From Oscillospiraceae bacterium (GTDB lineage: Bacteria; Bacillota; Clostridia; Oscillospirales; Ruminococcaceae): a DNA stretch of 64,000 bases. Below are positions 24,059-32,993 of this stretch, piece after piece; position 1 is the first letter of the stretch; the number at the start of each line of letters is the position of its first letter. The position numbers and the translations under genes are program-made. The stretch spans positions 62,001 to 126,000 of the forward strand of contig JAGBCL010000115.1 of NCBI GenBank assembly GCA_018110825.1. Direction: 5' to 3'. The notes under the pieces were generated by a model. That model was given only the letters and a program-made list of their open reading frames with translations, was not told the origin of the DNA and ran no database searches.

Positions 24059-26524
24059 TCAGGTAATATCGTAATAGCTCTTTATGCAAAGCTTTTCCTT
24101 GATGCTTTCAATGGTTGTATCCATCGGGAAATATGACTTGCTGACAAGAAGGGAATGTTTCTGTCCGTGCAGGTCAAACCAGTTGTCACCGAAAATACAA
24201 TCGTACTCATCAAAATCAAGATATACTCCCTTTGCATAATTTCTGCTGTTCAGTTCAAGTCGGTACATCTCGCCTATCTGGTCAACATTTACGCTGATTT
24301 CAGGATTGAGAAATTCAAACTGCTTTGGAAGTACCAGCATGAGTGTTCCTACCGAAACAACAGTACCATTCTGCACAAGAGCATACTCTATGTAGTGGTT
24401 ACGGAGCATCTTATCTGTAAGCTTTGTCATTTCGGGAGTAAGTGTCAGGACATCCTTTGCGGAAAGTGACGGAACAACAACATCCTTAATACCCTGAGCA
24501 ATGATTTCCGTATCGTTTCTTCTTACTCTCCAACGCACTTCGCCCTTGAATTCAGACAGTTTTTCATTGGACACATTTACCACAAGCTTTTTCTTGTTGC
24601 TGTCATCAATAGAACAAAGCACAGGTGCATAGAATTTCTTCGCATAATAGTGCAGTGCCTTCCATCTGCCGAAATAATCGATTGACGACCAGGAAATAAC
24701 AGGATTACTGTCATTAACCTGCCAATAAAGTGAACCCATGCATCTTCCTCTGTTGCGTCGCATGTGCTCAACGTTTGTACGTATAGCATCAGCCTGAACA
24801 ATCTGTGTTGCATAGGAAAGACCTTCAAAGCTGTACGGATAATGAACCATCTGTGCAAGATAGTAAAGCAGCTTTTCGTTGCCGCCTTCGCATTTCTGAT
24901 GAGCTTCCATTACCGGTGAGCAAAGGTTAAGGTCCTTTTCTTCAGCAAAACTGCGGATAGTTTTCATACAAGGAATTGACTCAAAGCCATACTCCGAACA
25001 GAAACGGAACTTGAACTTTCTGAATTCTGTAAACGGTTTAAGACCGTGCCAGACATCCCAGTAATGAGTGTCACCCTTATTGTCAGCACTGGAGTCATTA
25101 TATCCGCCGCCTGATGATGGTGATGATGGCCAGTAGAATGTCTGCGGGTCATAATGCTTCAGCACATTAGGAATAAGCTTCTCAAAAATACGCAGATAAC
25201 CTTCCTTCTGTGCCTCGGTAACAGGCTTGCCCCAATACTGGATAAGTGATTCTATTTCATTGTTTCCGCACCACATAGCAAGTGAAGCATGGTTACGGAT
25301 ACGCTTTACATTGTCAATGAATTCCTGCTTGATATTGGTGCAGAAGTCGATGTCGGCATTGTAAACCGCACAAGCAAAGGCAAAATCCTGCCATACGAGA
25401 ATACCAAGCTTATCGCACATATCAAAGAAATAATCATCGGGATAAATTCCGCCGCCCCATACTCTTATCATATTGTAATTGGCAGCTGCACAGCTTTTCA
25501 GAAGCTTTCTTGTACGCTCAGCATTGCAGCGTGACAGAATCTGGTCTTCAGGAATATAGTTTGCACCCATAGCAAAAATTTTTATGCCATTTACGCAGAA
25601 TGTAAACTCTTCACCGTCTGTGCCGTCATTATCAGGTGTACGAAGCACCGTTATCTTGCGCAGTCCGACATTGAATTCCTGCATATCGACAGGTTCATCG
25701 CCATTGAAAAGCATAACCTTTACCATGTAAAGATACTGTTTTCCGTATCCCTTTACCTGCCACAGCATCGGGTCAGAAATAACACATTCCGGAGTAAGTG
25801 CTTCCTTTGAAGCCGGTACAGAAATAAGAATTTCTTCACCCTCAGGCGGTGTAATGCACACATCAAGACGAAGATTATTGGAATTTATATCTGCAAGACG
25901 TGTATCAAAAACAAGACGTACAGCATTATTAAGGTGCTCCTGACGGACATATACGCTCTCAATGCGTCCCGAATCAACTCCAACGAGCTCTACATCACGC
26001 CATATTCCCAGGTCAGGAAGCTGAGGACCCCAGTCCCATCCGAACATATAATGTGCCTTACGGATGTGAGGGAAACCATCCATGGTTGTTTCAACGCCCC
26101 ATGCATAATTTCTCTGCTGTTTTTTTGTTATGTATTCGATTGGGGAATGTATCTTTACACGAAGAATATTTCCGCCTCTTGAAATTGCATTTGTAACATC
26201 AAATTCGTATACGCAATGCATATTTTCAGTTTTGCCGACCTTTACGCCGTTAAGTTCTATATCCGCAAGAGTATCAACACCGTGAAAACGCAGATAAATT
26301 TTTTTACATCCACTGATTTCAGGTGCAATTTCAAAGCTTTTTTCAAATAAATATTCACCATCGGAAAGCTCCGTTGCGTCATACTGATTTTCGCCATAAT
26401 ACGGGTCATCACGCTTTTCTGCTGCCAGCATAGCACCGTAAACCGAATTGGGTATATTTACCGGAAATTTATCAATAAATCCGACACGATTAAGCTGCCA
26501 CTCACCATTAAGACTCTGTATCAT
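24059..26524 (-). CDS. Beta-mannosidase, glycoside hydrolase family 2
   Basis: The 821-residue protein starts with a GH2 sugar-binding fold (LNGEWQLNRVGF, FHGVDTLADIELNG). Its catalytic TIM barrel carries the acid/base glutamate in MWCGNNEIES (about residue 420) and the nucleophile glutamate in FCSEYGFES (about 508); WGGGIYPDDYFFD is also diagnostic. It removes terminal beta-mannose from oligosaccharides such as those from mannan or N-glycans. No signal peptide is present, so it acts in the cytoplasm on imported oligosaccharides. It has its own strong promoter. Confidence 0.92.
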   Translation of the reverse strand: MIQSLNGEWQLNRVGFIDKFPVNIPNSVYGAMLAAEKRDDPYYGENQYDATELSDGEYLFEKSFEIAPEISGCKKIYLRFHGVDTLADIELNGVKVGKTENMHCVYEFDVTNAISRGGNILRVKIHSPIEYITKKQQRNYAWGVETTMDGFPHIRKAHYMFGWDWGPQLPDLGIWRDVELVGVDSGRIESVYVRQEHLNNAVRLVFDTRLADINSNNLRLDVCITPPEGEEILISVPASKEALTPECVISDPMLWQVKGYGKQYLYMVKVMLFNGDEPVDMQEFNVGLRKITVLRTPDNDGTDGEEFTFCVNGIKIFAMGANYIPEDQILSRCNAERTRKLLKSCAAANYNMIRVWGGGIYPDDYFFDMCDKLGILVWQDFAFACAVYNADIDFCTNIKQEFIDNVKRIRNHASLAMWCGNNEIESLIQYWGKPVTEAQKEGYLRIFEKLIPNVLKHYDPQTFYWPSSPSSGGGYNDSSADNKGDTHYWDVWHGLKPFTEFRKFKFRFCSEYGFESIPCMKTIRSFAEEKDLNLCSPVMEAHQKCEGGNEKLLYYLAQMVHYPYSFEGLSYATQIVQADAIRTNVEHMRRNRGRCMGSLYWQVNDSNPVISWSSIDYFGRWKALHYYAKKFYAPVLCSIDDSNKKKLVVNVSNEKLSEFKGEVRWRVRRNDTEIIAQGIKDVVVPSLSAKDVLTLTPEMTKLTDKMLRNHYIEYALVQNGTVVSVGTLMLVLPKQFEFLNPEISVNVDQIGEMYRLELNSRNYAKGVYLDFDEYDCIFGDNWFDLHGQKHSLLVSKSYFPMDTTIESIKEKLCIKSYYDIT

Positions 26525-26559
26525 AAATGAAAATTCCTTTCACAAATATTCTTAAAACA

Positions 26560-26588
26560 AGTATAACTTTTAATACCGTTTTTGTCAA
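26560..26588 (-). promoter_or_regulatory. Promoter of the beta-mannosidase operon
   Basis: Minus-strand TTGACA (26583-26588) and TATACT (26560-26565) with a 17-base spacer. Confidence 0.7.
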
Positions 26589-26792
26589 TATTTTTTATCA
26601 TTAATCACTATTTCAAAGTCTATCAAATTAACAAAATTGCATATTATTTCATACAGTTTTTATACAAAACAGCGAAAACACAAAAAATTAAAAAAATGTG
26701 TTTTAATTTTAAATATAATGTGTTATAATTATATTGATTTAATTTTGGATTATACAATATACTATATATACTATCGAGGGAGAGCAGCATTC

Positions 26793-29381
26793 ATGCCTAA
26801 AAAAAATACTACCGTGCGCAGTAACTTTGCTCGGCGAATCAATCTGTATTATCTTATACTTATTGTTATTCTCCTTATCTGCTTCGGAATTACTTCGTAT
26901 GCTCTTATGCGTATGAATATTTCCTCCAACAGCCTGCAGACAATGAATAACACCGGAAGTCTTATTTCCGAACTTCTCAATGACAATATCAGTTCATCTG
27001 CCGACAAGCTGTCAGTGGTTATACAGAATCCCAACCTTGATGATTACATAATCAGTCTTAATACATCGGACAAGCCTTCTTCCTCTGAGCACAAGGATGA
27101 AATCGTTAGCTTGCTGAATGACATTACTCAGCAGAATGATGATATCATTTCTGCATGGGTAATTTCTGAACAAAAAGGCTATCTCACCGGAAACAACGGT
27201 GAAATTCTTTCACCTGAGGAATATATGCTCGAAGAAAGCCTGTGGTATCAGAATTACATTGCAGGCAGAAATCATAAATCATCTTATATCTGTCCGGGAA
27301 TATCAAAAAGCTTGTTCAGTCCTTCTGAAAATGTTGTGACAATTATTATTCCAGTTGCAAAAGAAGGTAACGTTTTTGCTTTCTGTGGAATGGAACTCAG
27401 GGAAGAAGCTGTTTTTTCAGTTCTCTCCAAGTATACATTCAATACAGGCAGCTATCCTATCGTTGCTGTTAACTCAAAGATGATTTATACCCCTTCCGGA
27501 AGCGGATTTACATCAAAGTTTTCACTTGCTGACAAAACTCTTCTCAATATCATTTCCCAGCCATTCAACACTTCCGGAAGCGTTGAAAGCTACGTTTCTG
27601 AAAATGATGAAAGCATCTTCTACTACCTTGAAACAAGCAATCTTACCGGCTGGAATGTTATTGTTCTTTTTGACAGTGCGGAAATCAACGGAAATATATA
27701 CACCACTTTTACTCAGCAGCTTATTATCCTTGTTTGTCTCAGCGTACTGATGTTTATTTTTGGTCTTAATATCCTCCGCTCTGAAAGCCGCAGGATAAGA
27801 GATATACATATCTGTACTGATGAGCTTGCTGCGGGTAACCTCAACTACCGTATTCCGGAAAGCAAAAGCAAAAGTGAGACTGCGCGGATTGCTGCAAATG
27901 TAAATACAATTGCTGAAATGATTCAGAATAAAAATGCTATAATCAGCAATTTCAATACCACCGACACACTGACAGGTCTGAATAACCGCATTAAGCTTTA
28001 TGAATATATGGATGATATCATCCGTACACGTGAAGAAGGCAGAAGCCGTTTTGCGGTAATGTTTGTTGATATCGATAATTTCAAATGGCTTAATGAAACT
28101 CTCGGCCATAACTTCGGTGACGCTGTCCTCAGTGTGTTTGCTGAAGAATTGAAAGAACATATACACCCTGACAGCACTATTTTCCGTTTCAGCGGTGATG
28201 AATTCATCATCATCAAGGAATTTGATACCGACTACAAAGAAGTTTACGAAGTCATCGAAAAGCTTCACCAATGCTTCAACAAACCGCTTGAAATCCTTAA
28301 TGACAAAATTTACATTAAATTTTCCATCGGCGTTTCAATTTATCCGGATGATGACCTGACTCCAGATATGCTTCTCAGAAATGCGGATATGGCTCTTCAC
28401 CGTGCCAAGGAATCCGGCAAGGACAGAGTTGCCTTCTACACTAATTCCCACAAAAACCAAAACAATTACAGCAAGGCTGCAATTGCACAAAGCCTTAACG
28501 AGGCACTCAAAAACAATGAGCTTTATCTTCACTATCAGCCGATTGTTTCTGCTGAAAACTGTGATATTCATGGATTCGAAGTGCTGCTCCGCTGGGTAAA
28601 CCCTGAATTCGGTGTTGTTCCGCCTACAGAGTTTATCAATGTTGCTGAAGAAAGCGGTGCAATTGTTCAGATTGGTTCCTGGATTTTTGAAAGTGCCTGC
28701 CGCACCCTTAAACAGATTAATGAAAATCTTAATCCGGATGTTATTATGTCAATCAACGTTTCTCCTGTTCAGTTAAGACGTGACAATTATATCGAACACA
28801 TAAAGAGAGTTATTGACATTACACAGGTAAACCCTAAAAATATTCAGCTTGAAATCACGGAAAGCACCCTCATCGACTTTACGGATTCCAAGGACACTGT
28901 TATCAATGAAATCAATGAACTGGGCATTTCTCTTGCTCTTGACGATTTTGGCACTGGATATTCTTCACTTAATTATCTGAAGAACTTCCCTATCAAATGC
29001 CTTAAAATTGACAAGTCCTTCATTGATGAAATTAACAACAACAAGCGTGACTATGCAATTACTGACTCCATTATCGACCTTGTTCACAACCTTGGTATTC
29101 ATACTGTTGCGGAAGGTATCGAAACTGTCGGTCAGTATGACTTCCTCAAGGATATGAATTGCGATTACATTCAGGGCTTCCTTATGAGTAAGCCTCTTGA
29201 AGAGTCTGATGCAATCGAATTCGTAGAAAAATACGACGCACTCCACAGACCTGACAAACATAAGCTTGAAGAAAATGAGCACAGGCTTGCTGATGAACGT
29301 AAGCAGCGTGACAAGGAAAAAATGGAACGCAGCCAATCATCTTCTCTGACATTAAAGGAAGACTTTATTATTTCCAAATAA
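26793..29381 (+). CDS. GGDEF-EAL cyclic-di-GMP turnover protein with extracellular sensor
   Basis: The protein has 862 residues: a membrane span (about 18-40), an outer Cache-like sensing domain (about 45-300), a second span and HAMP, a GGDEF domain with FSGDEF (about 466-471) and an EAL domain with FEVLLRW, INVSPVQL, LEITEST, LDDFGTGYS, KIDKSFI and EGIE. GGDEF reads SGDEF and EAL reads EVL; the other phosphodiesterase residues are present, so phosphodiesterase activity is more likely than cyclase activity. The ATG at 26793 follows GAGGGAGA; the open frame back to 26637 is AT-rich leader. A plausible promoter is TTGATT (26734) with TATACT (26758). Confidence 0.88.
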   Translation: MPKKNTTVRSNFARRINLYYLILIVILLICFGITSYALMRMNISSNSLQTMNNTGSLISELLNDNISSSADKLSVVIQNPNLDDYIISLNTSDKPSSSEHKDEIVSLLNDITQQNDDIISAWVISEQKGYLTGNNGEILSPEEYMLEESLWYQNYIAGRNHKSSYICPGISKSLFSPSENVVTIIIPVAKEGNVFAFCGMELREEAVFSVLSKYTFNTGSYPIVAVNSKMIYTPSGSGFTSKFSLADKTLLNIISQPFNTSGSVESYVSENDESIFYYLETSNLTGWNVIVLFDSAEINGNIYTTFTQQLIILVCLSVLMFIFGLNILRSESRRIRDIHICTDELAAGNLNYRIPESKSKSETARIAANVNTIAEMIQNKNAIISNFNTTDTLTGLNNRIKLYEYMDDIIRTREEGRSRFAVMFVDIDNFKWLNETLGHNFGDAVLSVFAEELKEHIHPDSTIFRFSGDEFIIIKEFDTDYKEVYEVIEKLHQCFNKPLEILNDKIYIKFSIGVSIYPDDDLTPDMLLRNADMALHRAKESGKDRVAFYTNSHKNQNNYSKAAIAQSLNEALKNNELYLHYQPIVSAENCDIHGFEVLLRWVNPEFGVVPPTEFINVAEESGAIVQIGSWIFESACRTLKQINENLNPDVIMSINVSPVQLRRDNYIEHIKRVIDITQVNPKNIQLEITESTLIDFTDSKDTVINEINELGISLALDDFGTGYSSLNYLKNFPIKCLKIDKSFIDEINNNKRDYAITDSIIDLVHNLGIHTVAEGIETVGQYDFLKDMNCDYIQGFLMSKPLEESDAIEFVEKYDALHRPDKHKLEENEHRLADERKQRDKEKMERSQSSSLTLKEDFIISK

Positions 29382-29416
29382 AAGCACACGTAAAGTAAGT
29401 TTTACGTGTGCTTTTT
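29381..29416. terminator. Bidirectional terminator
   Basis: A 14-base-pair stem (AAAGCACACGTAAA / TTTACGTGTGCTTT) and T run between convergent genes. Confidence 0.9.
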
Positions 29417-30079
29417 TTAATTAGCTCCATTATCCTCCGAAGATTCATTTCTCTCCACGGATTCAGGATTTTTACTTTCTATGTCGCGAAAAATGTTTAT
29501 TGCTACACTGCACACGGTCAGCATCACAAATGCAGGACCACATATCAGAATTAATATCATCGTTTTTGAATTCCACAACATTGCGGCAAGTTCAATTGCA
29601 ACGATTATTAGCAGCAACGCAGAACGAAGGAAATATCTCATACTGATATTGAAGCTGTTCCGCAGAGTGTTCAGCAGCGTATTTTCGTACCGCGCAAGAA
29701 GTGCAAAAGCATAGAGCATTGTGAAAACAAATATATAAGCCGCAACTATTCCTGCAATCAAAAAAAACACTTGATGCTCATTTACGTTGGCGATAAGCTG
29801 AAAATCAATATACAGTGCCCATATACAGATTATCGAAATAAAGGACATCGGTATGCCCTGCTTCCAGTTTTCCTTGAATGCTTTGATAAAATCGCTGAAG
29901 ATATAGCCCTCCTGTCCTTCGGTGATTTTCAGAGCAACATAGTGTGCCGCAATTGTTGAAATGCCAAGGGTTACAATGGGAAGACTGAACACTATCCACA
30001 GAAAATTAAGTTTTACAAGGTCTGTAAGTCTGCACATGAAACGGTACAGCTTGCTGTCCGTGCTGAAAAAACCTGCCAT
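29417..30079 (-). CDS. YesL/DUF624 family membrane protein
   Basis: The 220-residue protein has about five spans and the family N-terminus (LYRFMCRLTDLVKLNFLW, then TLGISTIAAHYVALKI). YesL proteins accompany LplB/LplC-type sugar ABC operons; their exact role is unsettled. Here it is the last gene of the permease/solute-binding-protein cluster, 63 bases after the binding-protein gene and downstream of a hairpin that may lower its expression. Confidence 0.85.
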   Translation of the reverse strand: MAGFFSTDSKLYRFMCRLTDLVKLNFLWIVFSLPIVTLGISTIAAHYVALKITEGQEGYIFSDFIKAFKENWKQGIPMSFISIICIWALYIDFQLIANVNEHQVFFLIAGIVAAYIFVFTMLYAFALLARYENTLLNTLRNSFNISMRYFLRSALLLIIVAIELAAMLWNSKTMILILICGPAFVMLTVCSVAINIFRDIESKNPESVERNESSEDNGAN

Positions 30080-30099
30080 AAGAAAATCCTTTCAAGTAA

Positions 30100-30132
30100 A
30101 TTTTGGGGCACGCCTTTGACGTACCCCAAAAT
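30100..30132 (-). terminator. Intercistronic hairpin/partial terminator
   Basis: TTTTGGGG pairs with CCCCAAAA, with an extra ACG/CGT step above a mismatch. It lies directly behind the solute-binding-protein gene, so it may end most transcripts or protect the 3' end. Confidence 0.6.
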
Positions 30133-30142
30133 CATTATACCA

Positions 30143-31966
30143 TTATCTAACCTGATCTTCAAGTGCGCATCTGATCTTTGCTTCTTCTTCGCACCATGCG
30201 AGGCAGAGGCCGTCAGGGTCATACTCTCCGCACTTTGTGATCATTTCGTTTACGATTCTGTCGTACTCTTCATCGGTTTCAGCGTAGATTGCCTGCCATG
30301 TGTAGTTAACAAGACATTCAGCAACCTGTTCCCAGATAATCTTGAGGTCATCGGAACGCTTGGATTCTGTATAAGATGTACCAAGAGCAACCTTGAAGTT
30401 TGTTGTGTTCATGTATTCCTGGAATGTGTACTGACCGTACTTATCTCTCCAATCCTGAAGGATATCGTATGTTTCATCCTTACGCTGGGACTTCCAGTTG
30501 ATGTAGTTATATGTTTCACCGTTGGAATCAGGGTTGGAAGCATCCTTGGACCATGTTGTGTTGTTAGCCTGGAATGTACCATCATTGAAGTTACCGCCGC
30601 CCCATTCTTCAGGCATCATTGTACCCTTACGGTCAGCCTGTGCTGCTTCACCGAGTTCTGTGAGGCAGGAGTTACCTTCTTCATCGTAGTACCAACAGAG
30701 GTCCTTTGGACCATAGTTGTATGTCATATATCCCTCAGGAGTTGTGAGGTAATTGATGATAGCCATACAGAGTTCAGGATATTCTGTATTAGCACCGATT
30801 GTATACATTCTGTTACCGCCGAGAACGTTCATACCGTAGCAGAGTGGTGTAGCATCATTTGGTACCATTGGATACATAGCCTTGCCTGCTTCAAGGTGAG
30901 CTTCTGTGTTATAAAGCTGAGAACCTGCATAGTCAAAGATAGAGAAGAATGTACCGCCTGCTGTAACCTTTTCACTCATCTCATTGTAAGTCTGAGTCAT
31001 AGAGTTAGGGTCGATAAGGTCAGCCTGATAAAGCTTATTGAAGAACTTGAGGGACTTGAGATATGGACCGTCTGCTTCAAGAGCATCGTGGTAATCACCT
31101 GTTTCTACGTCATAAAGACCAAAGCCCATTTCGTCATAGCCCCAGTAACATGTAGCGAATGCCTTAATGTACATTACCATGTTACCGTCCCAGTCAGGCC
31201 AGAGAGAAGCAGCATATGTTTCATTTCCGTTCTCATCTGTTGGGCAAAGTGCCTTCATATCAACCATAAGCTGATAGAATTCATCAAGAGTATTGATTTC
31301 AGGATAACCAAGTTCCTTATAGAGATCCCAACGAACGTCCATTGTATAGAAAAATGCTTCGTGGTCATCAGGGCTTGTAGCAACGTTGTGACCGATACCA
31401 TGCATAACCTTTTCACCTGTTACGGTTTCGTTGAGGTTTGCATTATTTTCAAGAGCATATGGCATGTTTTCCATCATGTAAGAACCATAGTTTGCAAGAA
31501 GGTCATCTTCATTGAAGTCATAGAGCATACCTTCTTTTACAGCACGCTGGTACTGGTCACCATTGGAACCGAATACTACGATATCACCGAGGTCACCGGA
31601 TTCCATACGTGTATCAAACATACCGTCTGTATCAGGAATGATAGTCATTTCACAGTTGAATTCACGCTTCATAACTTCTGCAAACCAACCTGTGAGCTTA
31701 CCTGAATAGTTAGCGAGCTGACTGAATACAGTGATTTCGATTGTTTCATCTCCGTAGAGTTCCTGGAGAGATGGCACTGCATTTTCCGGAGTTGCTGCCA
31801 CATCACCACCTGCTGCATCGTCGCCTGCTGCGTTACCGCCAGCCGAAGCTGCTGTTGTTGTTACATCAGGGGATACCTGAGGAGCAACTGTAGAACTGCT
31901 ACAACCTGCGAGGGAGCTGAGCATTACCATTGAGGTAAGCCCTGCAATAATTCTTTTAAGTTTCAT
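30143..31966 (-). CDS. Sugar ABC transporter solute-binding lipoprotein
   Basis: The 607-residue lipoprotein has a signal peptide with lipobox SLAGC (Cys22), a short Ser/Thr/Ala/Gly-rich linker and a long substrate-binding domain of the LipO/LplA type (large extracellular family 1). It would capture an oligosaccharide at the outer membrane face and hand it to the LplB/LplC-type permeases encoded immediately upstream. No ATPase gene is in the operon; such systems usually share a common MsmX-type ATPase. The many Trp, Tyr and Asp residues fit carbohydrate binding. The specific sugar is unknown. Confidence 0.88.
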   Translation of the reverse strand: MKLKRIIAGLTSMVMLSSLAGCSSSTVAPQVSPDVTTTAASAGGNAAGDDAAGGDVAATPENAVPSLQELYGDETIEITVFSQLANYSGKLTGWFAEVMKREFNCEMTIIPDTDGMFDTRMESGDLGDIVVFGSNGDQYQRAVKEGMLYDFNEDDLLANYGSYMMENMPYALENNANLNETVTGEKVMHGIGHNVATSPDDHEAFFYTMDVRWDLYKELGYPEINTLDEFYQLMVDMKALCPTDENGNETYAASLWPDWDGNMVMYIKAFATCYWGYDEMGFGLYDVETGDYHDALEADGPYLKSLKFFNKLYQADLIDPNSMTQTYNEMSEKVTAGGTFFSIFDYAGSQLYNTEAHLEAGKAMYPMVPNDATPLCYGMNVLGGNRMYTIGANTEYPELCMAIINYLTTPEGYMTYNYGPKDLCWYYDEEGNSCLTELGEAAQADRKGTMMPEEWGGGNFNDGTFQANNTTWSKDASNPDSNGETYNYINWKSQRKDETYDILQDWRDKYGQYTFQEYMNTTNFKVALGTSYTESKRSDDLKIIWEQVAECLVNYTWQAIYAETDEEYDRIVNEMITKCGEYDPDGLCLAWCEEEAKIRCALEDQVR

Positions 31967-32012
31967 ATTTATCCTCCTAATTTATTTATTTCAATTTGAA
32001 ATAACGACTTGC

Positions 32013-32981
32013 TTAACCCTTTACCGCACCGAGCATAAGACCCTTTACAAAGTATCTCTGCATAAATGGGTAAACACAAAGAATAGGAATTATTGTAACC
32101 ATTGAGATAGTATACTGAATAATCTTTGTATTCATCTGCCCTGCAATGGTCGCACTGTCAGAAGCACTTGCACCCGGCTGTACCAACGCAGAAAGGTTGG
32201 AACTTTGGTTTAGATAGATATAAAGTCTATGCTGAAGGGTGTAAAGCTCAGCATTGCCTGCATTAAGGATGAGTGAATCCTGGAAAGAATTCCAATGGCC
32301 AACCGCACCGAATATCGCAATTGTTGCAAGGATTGGCAAACTCAACGGCCAAATAATTTTATGGAAAATCTTCCAGTAGCTTGCACCGTCAATGTAGGCG
32401 CTTTCTTCGATTTCTGCAGGAATTGACTCAATATAAGTCTTAACAAGAATAATGTTATACGGAGAAACAATACCTGGGATAATATAAGCTGCAAAAGTAT
32501 TTGTAAGACCAAGCATTGCCATATTCAGATACCAAGGAATAAGACCTGCGTTGAAATACATTGTGATAACGAGGAAACGGTACCAGAATTTTCTGTGCCA
32601 CATTTCTTTTTTTGTAACCAAATAACCTGCAAGTGCAGAGGCAAATACCATAAGTGCCGTACCGAGAATTGTTCTGATAAAAGTGATACCAACGGAGTTC
32701 CAAAGATCATTAACCTTACCCATCTGAATGTAGTTTGAAATAGTAAGACCCTTTGGAAGAAGAGTGATAGCACCCTTTGTAACAAGAGTATTGTCAGAAA
32801 TTGTGTTGATAAAAATGTAATAGAACGGGAAGATACAGCTGAGTGTAAAAATTGCAAAGAAAAGGTAGTTGAAGATATTGAACACGATATCGGCAGGAGT
32901 CAGCTTGATTTTCTGACGGTGCTCCTTGAAATATTTCTTTTCTTCAAGTTTTTCCTTACGTGAAAGTTTAATTTCGCTCAT
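32013..32981 (-). CDS. Carbohydrate ABC transporter permease (LplC/MalG type)
   Basis: A permease of 322 residues with six spans and the cytoplasmic EAA loop EESAYIDGASYWKIFHKIIW (ATPase contact). The C-terminal QRYFVKGLMLGAVKG is the standard ending of this family. It lies 12 bases after the LplB-type permease and 46 bases before the binding protein, giving the order lplB-lplC-SBP-yesL. Confidence 0.9.
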   Translation of the reverse strand: MSEIKLSRKEKLEEKKYFKEHRQKIKLTPADIVFNIFNYLFFAIFTLSCIFPFYYIFINTISDNTLVTKGAITLLPKGLTISNYIQMGKVNDLWNSVGITFIRTILGTALMVFASALAGYLVTKKEMWHRKFWYRFLVITMYFNAGLIPWYLNMAMLGLTNTFAAYIIPGIVSPYNIILVKTYIESIPAEIEESAYIDGASYWKIFHKIIWPLSLPILATIAIFGAVGHWNSFQDSLILNAGNAELYTLQHRLYIYLNQSSNLSALVQPGASASDSATIAGQMNTKIIQYTISMVTIIPILCVYPFMQRYFVKGLMLGAVKG

Positions 32982-32993
32982 ATCCGTACCTCC

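Noticed and set aside
26637-26792. N-terminal extension of the GGDEF-EAL protein
   Set aside because: AT-rich leader without ribosome site; GAGGGAGA marks the ATG at 26793.
30116-31705. Long plus-strand open frame opposite the solute-binding-protein gene (529 codons)
   Set aside because: It has a Cys/Val/Ile-rich composition without any domain, mirrors the codon bias of the real gene, and has no ribosome site; similar shadows lie opposite 34701-35420 and 38462-39898.
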